The position numbers were made by a program, and so were the translations under genes. Below the pieces are notes generated by a model, which ran no database searches, was not told where the DNA came from, and saw only the letters and a program-made list of their open reading frames with translations. Shown in pieces: positions 1 through 5,796 of a DNA stretch of 7,245 nt. Position 1 is the first letter of the stretch. Each line of letters starts with the position of its first letter. This stretch comes from Limisoma sp963590405 (GTDB taxonomy: Bacteria > Bacteroidota > Bacteroidia > Bacteroidales > Muribaculaceae), in the NCBI GenBank assembly GCA_963590405.1, contig CAVAPE010000092.1, positions 1 through 7,245 of the forward strand. Direction: 5' to 3'.

Positions 1-2
1 CC

Positions 3-89
3 TCAGGGACATTCGCCGACGGATCTCAGGCAAATCTTAACTATGCCTGGAGTATAGATGTTATCAAACCCTATGTGAAATTTGAATAA
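3..89 (+). CDS. 3' end of an unidentified upstream gene (partial)
   Basis: An open frame enters from the left edge and ends at TAA 87-89, giving 28 residues that finish NLNYAWSIDVIKPYVKFE. The other two + frames are closed by stops within the first 60 bases. The alternating aromatic and hydrophobic pattern would suit closing beta strands of a secreted or surface protein, but the fragment is too short to assign a family. It lies upstream of the inverted-repeat segment and is probably not part of the polysaccharide operon. Confidence 0.5.
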   Translation, partial: SGTFADGSQANLNYAWSIDVIKPYVKFE

Positions 90-124
90 GTTTCGGCAAA
101 TAAGAAATAGGGGAATGGTGTCAC

Positions 125-139
125 TCTCTTGTTAAGAGA
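125..139 (+). repeat. Left inverted repeat of the invertible segment
   Basis: TCTCTTGTTAAGAGA is the exact reverse complement of 348-362. The repeat is itself a dyad: 6-bp arms TCTCTT/AAGAGA around a GTT centre, extending by one pair to 124-140. The asymmetric centre reads GTT here and AAC in the partner, so only an inverted arrangement makes the sites match base for base. Flanking matches outside the core are scattered (for example ACA at 143-145). The dyad with a short asymmetric centre suits a site-specific recombinase core. Confidence 0.8.
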
Positions 140-181
140 GGTACACATCACTCCAACTCATTGAATTTGTATGATATAAGA

Positions 182-226
182 ATGGCGACTGCGACAATTT
201 GCAAAACAAACTGTCGCAGTCGTCAT
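182..226 (+). terminator. Long hairpin inside the invertible segment, possible terminator or insulator
   Basis: Bases 186-196 (CGACTGCGACA) pair perfectly with 212-222, and the stem extends to 182-196/212-226 with one G-T wobble. That makes a 15-bp stem with a 15-base loop that contains the small palindrome TTTGCAAA (198-205). The T-run after it is poor on both strands (ATAATTT to the right, ATTCTTAT to the left), so terminator function is uncertain. It lies upstream of the promoter in the present orientation, where it could block read-through from the upstream gene. Confidence 0.5.
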
Positions 227-228
227 AA

Positions 229-252
229 TTTGGGGTGTTCATAAACCCCAAA
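229..252. other. Second hairpin in the invertible segment
   Basis: TTTGGGGT (229-236) pairs with ACCCCAAA (245-252) around an 8-base loop. It begins three bases after the longer hairpin ends, so the two form a tandem. Neither side has a convincing T-run. It may add to transcriptional insulation or be a protein-binding dyad. Confidence 0.4.
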
Positions 253-309
253 AAGGCATCGGTTTCAAGTGCTGATAATGCTTGATGTCAATAATTTTTC
301 AGCATAGAA

Positions 310-343
310 TTTCACTGCATATAAAATAAAATTCGTAATTTTG
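310..343 (+). promoter_or_regulatory. Bacteroidetes-type promoter reading into the operon
   Basis: TAATTTTG at 336-343 matches the Bacteroidetes -7 consensus TAnnTTTG exactly. The -33 element is weaker: TTTC at 310-313, with 22 bases between it and the -7 box, slightly longer than the usual 19-21 and one mismatch from TTTG. Its placement just inside an inverted repeat and upstream of a upxY-like first gene supports it. The expected start site is near 348-351. Confidence 0.65.
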
Positions 344-347
344 TCCA

Positions 348-362
348 TCTCTTAACAAGAGA
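348..362 (-). repeat. Right inverted repeat of the invertible segment
   Basis: TCTCTTAACAAGAGA is the exact reverse complement of 125-139. Its internal dyad is slightly longer than that of the left copy: 8-bp arms over 346-364 (CATCTCTTAACAAGAGATG) around the AAC centre. It begins only a few bases after the -7 box at 336-343, so the transcription start probably falls in the repeat and part of it would be the first RNA made. Confidence 0.8.
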
Positions 363-504
363 TGTATGACGTTTTGACAACGACGATGAGGGAAATTGCG
401 TACACAAATGCATGCTCGGATTGTGCCTTTTGCTGGCTTAAAATGCTAAGTGAGAGGAAGAAAGGAGTACCCGGAAGTCTACTTCATTATTAATTTTTGT
501 ATAA
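350..504 (+). promoter_or_regulatory. 5' leader of the operon
   Basis: About 150 untranslated bases lie between the predicted start site and the first gene. UpxY proteins of Bacteroides are known to act through the leader ahead of their own gene, so this is the likely target of the downstream antiterminator. No strong terminator was found in it, only weak dyads such as CTTA/TAAG (437-440/447-450). CTACTTC (479-485) can pair with GAAGTAG (508-514), enclosing the ATG at 505 in the loop. The only purine-rich SD-like run, AGGAG (463-467), is too far from the ATG to act as a normal ribosome site. Confidence 0.45.
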
Positions 505-1881
505 ATGGAAGTAGCAGAAAATAAGGAATGTACGCTACAATCTCTGATGGATTTCTTCAGTTCTAAGATTTCGGATTACTCTGACAGAACGCATAAAATC
601 TATCGTTCAAGTATTAATTCTCTTTGCGATTTCTTCCCTTCGGATGCACTTGCCAGCGATGTGTTCTGTATAGAGTCACTTTCGCAGTGGGCAGCCAATT
701 TGGTAAACAAAGGGTTGAAGGCAACGACATTGATGCTTTACGTCAACAATATTTCAGGACTTCTGAAATCAGCTGCGCAGGAAGGCTTGGTCGCAAAAAC
801 AGGCGTATTTAAGGAACTTAGGCAACGAATAGGTGAGCAAAATATTGAGCCGCTGATATCGTTTGCTCAGGCACAACAAGTGATGCGACTTGCAAAACGT
901 CCAGCCAATATGTTCGCTGATATGTTGCTCGTGTCGTTGAGCAACGGTGCGATGCCGATAATTTCAGTTGCAAAGATTAAGAATGCGGATGTCGAACAGC
1001 TCGAGGAAACGAGCCGCGAGTTCGCTGTTCGCAATCAAAAGCTTGGATACAGCTACGTATTCCCTCTTGATCAAGGAAACTTGACAAGACTGCAATTGCA
1101 GCGAAAAGTGGATCGTGGGGTTCTGGACGTGTTGAGATGCCTTGACATTCCTCTCGTCGGCTCAAATGTGGATGATACGGTAAAAACACTTTGGGCACAT
1201 CTTGCCCTTATGGCAGGAGGGGCACCGAGCGAAATAATTGACAGACTCGGTGGCGCGCCTAAAGGATTGCCAGCACTTGCACTTTGCACGCCGAAAGATA
1301 GTCGGTTGTCGTTGGATTCGGATGTTGCCCGTCTACTGCTCAACAATCCATTGCAATGGTATGCAATGAAATTGCGACGTGGTGTCGACATTAAAGAGAT
1401 AAAGGCTCGCAAAGCGCAACTGACAGAGATTTTCTATCCTTGTGAGGAAATCATAAAAAGGGTAGGTAAAAAGGTGAAACAAGAATCGCGCCCAGTGTTG
1501 CCCGATGTGGCATTTTTCCGTTGCCGACAGAGTGAAATACTGCCAATCTTCGCAAAAATCGGCGACCTTGCATGGGGGTATAAATATTTCGACAATGGGC
1601 AAAGTCGCTATGCCGTGATTCCGCAAAGCGAGATGGATAGTTTCCAACGAGCCATCGGACAATTCACAGCAGATTACGATGTCGCTCCGATTGGTGGGCT
1701 TATGCCGCAAGAAGGTGATAGAATACAAGTCGTGGGAGGAATTTTCGCTGGGAAGGAGTTCGAGTTTGAAAGTGCAAGCCAAAACGACACGGCAACAATT
1801 TATCGTCTGCGCATCTTGGGAGATAACGGCATAGAATGGCGCATCACGTCGGACGCACGAATGACGACGAAACACAATTGA
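505..1881 (+). CDS. Tyrosine-recombinase-like/UpxY-NusG-like fusion, probable operon antiterminator
   Basis: A 458-residue protein with two parts. Residues about 10-110 resemble the SAM-like N-terminal domain of tyrosine recombinases, and about 120-275 a recombinase catalytic fold. The catalytic positions look lost: M150 where the first Arg is expected (SNGAMPIISV), K227/T228 at the second Arg/His pair, LGG at 248-250 for LGH, and Ala/Leu near 259 for the Tyr. Residues 285-388 match a NusG NGN domain of UpxY type (WYAMKLR, IFYPCEE, RPVLPDVAFFRC, YAVIPQSEMDSF). Residues 401-448 match a KOW domain (EGDRIQVVGGIFAGKEFEF). UpxY antiterminators are normally under 200 residues without the N-terminal part. 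The start is fixed by an in-frame TAA at 502-504. As first gene behind the invertible promoter it probably promotes read-through of the operon. The recombinase-like part may bind nucleic acid or oligomerise; that is inference. Confidence 0.8.
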   Translation: MEVAENKECTLQSLMDFFSSKISDYSDRTHKIYRSSINSLCDFFPSDALASDVFCIESLSQWAANLVNKGLKATTLMLYVNNISGLLKSAAQEGLVAKTGVFKELRQRIGEQNIEPLISFAQAQQVMRLAKRPANMFADMLLVSLSNGAMPIISVAKIKNADVEQLEETSREFAVRNQKLGYSYVFPLDQGNLTRLQLQRKVDRGVLDVLRCLDIPLVGSNVDDTVKTLWAHLALMAGGAPSEIIDRLGGAPKGLPALALCTPKDSRLSLDSDVARLLLNNPLQWYAMKLRRGVDIKEIKARKAQLTEIFYPCEEIIKRVGKKVKQESRPVLPDVAFFRCRQSEILPIFAKIGDLAWGYKYFDNGQSRYAVIPQSEMDSFQRAIGQFTADYDVAPIGGLMPQEGDRIQVVGGIFAGKEFEFESASQNDTATIYRLRILGDNGIEWRITSDARMTTKHN

Positions 1882-2246
1882 TTCATAGAATGCAGAATCA
1901 AGGATTACAGACACTGCAATTTTTGCATGACAATCACGACCAACTCCTTCGGCAAGAGGCAGCTGGGGCAAATCGTATGCATCTTTATCTTGTCGGCACA
2001 TTATGGATAGCCATTGAACGGTCGGCATTTTTGCTGCAACGCCTTGCGCCAGAAGCAATTGTCAACCCCATACAGATAGACGGTTGGCAAGAACCTCTCG
2101 TCGCAGCATCAATATCTCCAAAGGACCTTGCAGCGCGAACCAGAGTGGCATCAGCAGGGCAGGAGCGTATCTCCATCGCCACTCCACAGTTGCCACGATC
2201 AGCCTATGCCGACTGGCATCGCCGTCTCACATCTATATTGAGATAG
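1836..2246 (+). CDS. Unrecognised small protein in the UpxZ position
   Basis: The 136-residue frame overlaps the end of the antiterminator by 46 bases and stops 11 bases before the glycosyltransferase. It fills an otherwise empty gap and so is likely real. A second possible start is Met19 (1890-1892), just after the upstream stop, which would give 118 residues and no overlap. The early part (HRMQNQGLQTLQFLHDNHDQ) looks helical and amphipathic. A more hydrophobic stretch (LYLVGTLWIAIERSAFLLQRL, about residues 50-70) seems too polar for a sure membrane helix. No signal peptide is visible. In Bacteroides capsule operons the gene after upxY is upxZ, whose product inhibits antiterminators of other loci. 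I see no clear UpxZ sequence match, so a regulatory partner role rests on position alone. Confidence 0.65.
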   Translation: MAHHVGRTNDDETQLIHRMQNQGLQTLQFLHDNHDQLLRQEAAGANRMHLYLVGTLWIAIERSAFLLQRLAPEAIVNPIQIDGWQEPLVAASISPKDLAARTRVASAGQERISIATPQLPRSAYADWHRRLTSILR

Positions 2247-2257
2247 TGCAACCGAGC

Positions 2258-3466
2258 ATGAAGAAGATTCTGATTGTAACCAACCACTTCTATCCTGAGG
2301 TGTTTCGTATCAATGATGTGGCTTTCGACCTCGCTGCAAAAGGTTTTGACGTAACAGTCGTAACTTCTGTGCCTGACTATCCGGAGGGAAGAACATTTCC
2401 TGGCTATGGCGTTTTCAAACGTCGAAGAGAAATGGTTAATGGAGTCGATGTGATTAGAGTGCCAGTAGTTACTCGCGGAAACAATAAATTTAGACTGATT
2501 CTTAACTATTTAAGTTTTCTGATTTCAGCAGTGGCGCGTGCGTCGGTGCTTGTCGTGCAAAAGCGATTTGATTGTGTCGTTGTGCATCAAACGTCGCCAG
2601 TAACAGTCGGTATCCCAGCCGCAATCATATCGGTGATGCAACGCATACCAATGTATTTTTGGGTACTTGATCTTTGGCCAGAAAGTCTGACAGCCGCTGG
2701 AGGCATAAGGAATAAGTTCATACTTGGAATCTTTGCCCGACTTACGCAATGGTTATATCGGAAATCGACAAAGATTCTTATCAGTTCAAAAGGCTTCAGT
2801 AAATCGATTTGCGAAAAAGGCAATTTCGCCGACAAGTTAGTGTATTTCCCAAACTGGGCAGATGATGAGTTGATAACGCCACAGCCTATGCCTGAAGGGA
2901 TTGAACTCCCGTCGATGCCTAAAGGTTTTCGGATAATGTATGCTGGAAATATCGGTGAGGCTCAGAATTTTGAATGCATTATGGATGCTGCAAACAGACT
3001 TAAAGGCACTGACGTAAGATGGCTACTGGTAGGCGACGGTCGAAAACGTGGATGGGTCAATGAGTTCGTGGAGAAGAATGAGTTGCACGACAATGTCAAG
3101 TTGCTCGGACAGTTTCCGATAGGTGCAATGCCAGCATTGTTTGCTCAGGCCGACATCCTCCTCGTGTCGCTCAAGGATGAGTTTATTTTCAACAACACCG
3201 TCCCCGCAAAATTGCAGGCATATATGGCTTCTGGCAAGCCAGTACTTGCATTTATCAATGGCGAGGGTGCGACAATTGTGAAAGATGCCAATTGTGGCTT
3301 TGTTGTTCCAGCGGGAGATGTCGATGCGCTTGTAACAACGATTAATGAGAAAATAAGGAAATGTAGCAATTTGCCCTCTCTTGGAGAGAACGGGAAGAAA
3401 TATTGTGAACTTAATTTCAAGAAAGATAAGGTGTTGAGTAAACTATATGCACTGCTCGACAACTGA
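2258..3466 (+). CDS. Family 4 glycosyltransferase (WbuB/WcaI type)
   Basis: A 402-residue GT-B enzyme, expected at the inner face of the cytoplasmic membrane, that adds one sugar to a lipid-linked repeat unit. The N-terminal Rossmann half opens MKKILIVTNHFYPEVFRIND and holds VTVVTSVPDYPEGRTFPGY (32-50), typical of WbuB/WcaI-like enzymes. DLWPESL (138-144) follows. The C-terminal half holds MYAGNIGEAQNFE (227-239), LLVGDGRKR (256-264), and the nucleotide-sugar-binding region VPAKLQAYMASGKPVLAF (315-332). The frame is open upstream to 2084, but homologues begin at the MKKIL methionine, which lies 11 bases after the previous stop. Being next to fnlABC suggests L-FucNAc as donor sugar; acceptor and linkage cannot be read from sequence. 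Confidence 0.88.
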   Translation: MKKILIVTNHFYPEVFRINDVAFDLAAKGFDVTVVTSVPDYPEGRTFPGYGVFKRRREMVNGVDVIRVPVVTRGNNKFRLILNYLSFLISAVARASVLVVQKRFDCVVVHQTSPVTVGIPAAIISVMQRIPMYFWVLDLWPESLTAAGGIRNKFILGIFARLTQWLYRKSTKILISSKGFSKSICEKGNFADKLVYFPNWADDELITPQPMPEGIELPSMPKGFRIMYAGNIGEAQNFECIMDAANRLKGTDVRWLLVGDGRKRGWVNEFVEKNELHDNVKLLGQFPIGAMPALFAQADILLVSLKDEFIFNNTVPAKLQAYMASGKPVLAFINGEGATIVKDANCGFVVPAGDVDALVTTINEKIRKCSNLPSLGENGKKYCELNFKKDKVLSKLYALLDN

Positions 3467-3517
3467 TAATACAAGGAGAAAATTTAGATAATCAGGAAAA
3501 CTAAAGCGATTTAGGAT

Positions 3518-4591
3518 ATGAGTGTTTTTAAGGATAAGGTACTTCTTATTACAGGAGGAACAGGAAGTTTTGGCAATGCGGTGCTTCGCCGCTTTTTGAA
3601 TAGCGACATCAAGGAGATTCGCATTTTCTCACGCGATGAGAAAAAACAAGACGATATGCGTCACCGTTTGCAGTCGCCAAAGGTGAAATATTACATTGGA
3701 AATGTGCGCAACAAGCAAAGTGTCGACATCGCGATGCGTGGCGTTGACTTCGTGTTTTCGGCAGCAGCTCTTAAGCAGGTGCCAAGTTGCGAGTTTTTCC
3801 CCATGGAGGCTACACGTACAAATGTAGAGGGTACAAACAACGTCCTACTTAGCGCCATTGAACATAAGGTGAAGAATGTTGTTGTGCTGTCGACCGACAA
3901 AGCAGCATATCCTATTAATGCTATGGGCATCTCCAAGGCGATGATGGAGAAGGTGGCTATTGCTAAAGGCCGTGAACTTGGCGATGGGGCAGACACTACA
4001 ATCTGTTGCACTCGCTACGGCAATGTGATGGCTTCGCGCGGTTCTGTTATTCCGCTTTGGGTGGATCAAATGATGGCAGGAAAGCCGATAACCATTACTG
4101 ACCCTGAGATGACTCGCTTCATGATGACACTTGACGATGCCGTAGACCTTGTGGTTTACGCCTTTACGCATGGCAAGAATGGCGACCTGTTTGTGCAGAA
4201 GGCTCCGGCGGCTACGTTGGCAACACTCGCCACTGCACTGAAGGAGATTTATTCGAAAGTCGACCCTAAATATGGCGAAACTGAGGTTAAGATTATCGGT
4301 ACACGCCACGGTGAGAAACTCTATGAAACGCTCGTAACGCGCGAGGAAATGGTGAAAGCCATCGATATGGGCAACTACTATCGGATCCCTTGCGATACTC
4401 GCGACCTGAACTACGACAAGTTCTTTACCGATGGAAATGAAGAAGTCTCGAAAATCGAAGACTATCATAGCCACAACACTCGCCGCCTCGATGTGGAAGG
4501 GATGAAAGAACAGCTGATGCGTCTCCGCTTCATTCAGGCAGACCTCGGTTTGATTGAGCTGGAAGCCAAACGCGAAATCCGTTCAGAATAA
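3518..4591 (+). CDS. fnlA: UDP-GlcNAc 4,6-dehydratase/5-epimerase (FnlA/WbjB/CapE family)
   Basis: First enzyme of UDP-N-acetyl-L-fucosamine synthesis. It dehydrates UDP-GlcNAc at C4/C6 and epimerises C5 to start the L-series. The 357-residue length suits the family. It has the NAD(P)-binding loop TGGTGSFGN (12-20), ALKQVPSCEFFPMEATRTNV (84-103), and the active-site segment STDKAAYPINAMGISK (125-140) with D127, K128 and K140. The classical SDR tyrosine four residues before K140 is M136. A Met there is, as I recall, a feature of the 5-inverting CapE/FnlA branch rather than damage. GTRHGEKLYETLVTREEM (261-278) is a further family signature. AGGA precedes the ATG by a few bases, and the gene starts 51 bases after the glycosyltransferase stop, the widest gap between genes inside the operon. 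Confidence 0.93.
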   Translation: MSVFKDKVLLITGGTGSFGNAVLRRFLNSDIKEIRIFSRDEKKQDDMRHRLQSPKVKYYIGNVRNKQSVDIAMRGVDFVFSAAALKQVPSCEFFPMEATRTNVEGTNNVLLSAIEHKVKNVVVLSTDKAAYPINAMGISKAMMEKVAIAKGRELGDGADTTICCTRYGNVMASRGSVIPLWVDQMMAGKPITITDPEMTRFMMTLDDAVDLVVYAFTHGKNGDLFVQKAPAATLATLATALKEIYSKVDPKYGETEVKIIGTRHGEKLYETLVTREEMVKAIDMGNYYRIPCDTRDLNYDKFFTDGNEEVSKIEDYHSHNTRRLDVEGMKEQLMRLRFIQADLGLIELEAKREIRSE

Positions 4592-5796
4592 TGAAGATTT
4601 TAGTTACGGGCGCGAAAGGATTTGTGGGCAAGAATCTTTGCGCTCAACTTGGCAACATAAGGGACGGCAAGGCTCGCTGCTACGGCGACTTGAAGATCGA
4701 CGAGGTCTTTGAGTACGACCTCGACTCTACGCCCGAGCAACTTGACGCTTGGTGCAAGGAGTGTGACTTCGTGTTTAACCTTGCCGGGGTAAACCGTCCG
4801 AAGTATAACGACGAGTTTATGAAGGGCAACTTCGGTTTTGCCTCCACTTTGCTCGACACCTTGAAGCGTTACGGCAACAATTGCCCAGTGATGCTCTCGA
4901 GTTCGCAGCAGGCATCGCTCACAGGTCGTTTCGGCAATAGCGAATACGGTCGCAGCAAAAAGGCTGGCGAAGACCTGTTCTTGGAATATGGCAAGACCAC
5001 GGGCGCAAAGGTGCTGGTTTATCGTTTCCCGAACCTCTACGGTAAATGGTGCCGCCCGAACTACAACAGCGCTGTCGCCACTTTCTGCAACAACATTGCC
5101 AACGACCTGCCAATCACGGTCAACGACCCGTCGGTGGAGCTTGAACTGCTCTACATCGACGACCTTGTCGACGAGATGATTCGTGCCTTGAAAGGGGAGG
5201 AGCATCATTGCGAATTTGAGGGATTGGAGGTGATTCCGTCGGCTGAGGGACGTTATTGCTATTGTCCAGTCACTCATAAGGCTACGCTTGGCGAAATCGT
5301 GGACTTGCTCCACACGTTTGCCGATATGCCTAAGACGCTGATGATTCCTGAAATCCCAGCCGACTCGTTTGCCAAACGCCTGTTTAGCACATATCTCAGC
5401 TATTTGCCCAAAGAAAAGGCAATTTTCGACTTGAAGATGAACGTCGACAGCCGAGGCTCGTTCACCGAGTTGGTTCATACGCTTAATTGCGGACAGGTGA
5501 GCATAAACATCTCCAAGCCGGGCATCACCAAGGGCGAGCACTGGCACAACACTAAGTGGGAACAGTTTATCGTGGTAAGCGGTCACGGGCTTATCCAGCT
5601 CCGCAAGGAGGGCTCCGACGAGGTGCTCAACTATGAGGTGAGCGGCGACAAAATCCAGTCGGTGATTATGCTCCCGGGCTATACGCACAACATCATCAAC
5701 CTCAGCGACACGGAAAACCTCGTGACGGTGATGTACTGCAACGAGATTTTCGACCCCGAAAAGCCCGACACTTATTTTGACAAAGTAGAAAAATAG
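4591..5796 (+). CDS. fnlB: UDP-sugar C4 reductase with cupin domain (FnlB/WbjC/CapF family)
   Basis: Second enzyme of the UDP-L-FucNAc pathway: it reduces the 4-keto intermediate to UDP-2-acetamido-2,6-dideoxy-L-talose. In the 401-residue protein, residues 1-255 form an SDR domain with GAKGFVGKN (7-15), SSSQQAS (103-109) and the YxxxK pair Y119/K123 (EYGRSK). The C-terminal part, about 280-395, is a cupin. KPGITKGEHWHNTKWEQF supplies likely metal ligands H317, H319 and E324, with H366 in GYTHN. CapF enzymes have this same two-domain plan, the cupin assisting C3 epimerisation. It is somewhat longer than I expect for CapF. The start overlaps the fnlA stop by one base (TAATG), implying translational coupling. 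Confidence 0.93.
   Translation: MKILVTGAKGFVGKNLCAQLGNIRDGKARCYGDLKIDEVFEYDLDSTPEQLDAWCKECDFVFNLAGVNRPKYNDEFMKGNFGFASTLLDTLKRYGNNCPVMLSSSQQASLTGRFGNSEYGRSKKAGEDLFLEYGKTTGAKVLVYRFPNLYGKWCRPNYNSAVATFCNNIANDLPITVNDPSVELELLYIDDLVDEMIRALKGEEHHCEFEGLEVIPSAEGRYCYCPVTHKATLGEIVDLLHTFADMPKTLMIPEIPADSFAKRLFSTYLSYLPKEKAIFDLKMNVDSRGSFTELVHTLNCGQVSINISKPGITKGEHWHNTKWEQFIVVSGHGLIQLRKEGSDEVLNYEVSGDKIQSVIMLPGYTHNIINLSDTENLVTVMYCNEIFDPEKPDTYFDKVEK

Larger units (their letters stand above)
125..362 (+). promoter_or_regulatory. Putative invertible (phase-variable) promoter segment, ON orientation
   Basis: Two 15-bp perfect inverted repeats bound a 208-bp interior (140-347). The interior contains one good Bacteroidetes -7 box, close to the right repeat and pointing right toward the polysaccharide operon. 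No matching box was found on the opposite strand of the interior. Capsule loci of Bacteroides are known to be switched by inversion of promoter segments of about this size, flanked by inverted repeats and flipped by serine or tyrosine recombinases. After inversion the promoter would point left, against the end of the upstream gene, and the operon would be off. Inversion itself is inferred; one sequence shows only one orientation. Confidence 0.75.

Noticed and set aside
505..1360. The N-terminal region as the active invertase for the promoter
   Set aside because: The expected Arg, His/Arg, His and Tyr residues all appear substituted, so it is unlikely to cut and rejoin DNA. The enzyme is probably encoded elsewhere.
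1333..2058. 241-codon open frame on the - strand
   Set aside because: It is antisense to the NGN/KOW part of the fusion protein and the start of the next gene; the + strand frames show clear protein-family motifs, this one none.
2084..2257. N-terminal extension of the glycosyltransferase frame
   Set aside because: The 58 extra residues overlap the preceding gene in another frame and lack family similarity. The family start MKKILIVTNH is at 2258.
3376..3388. CTCTCTTGGAGAG, resembling half of the inverted-repeat site
   Set aside because: It lies inside the glycosyltransferase gene, lacks the TTAA half of the core, has no partner nearby, and is explained by coding sequence.
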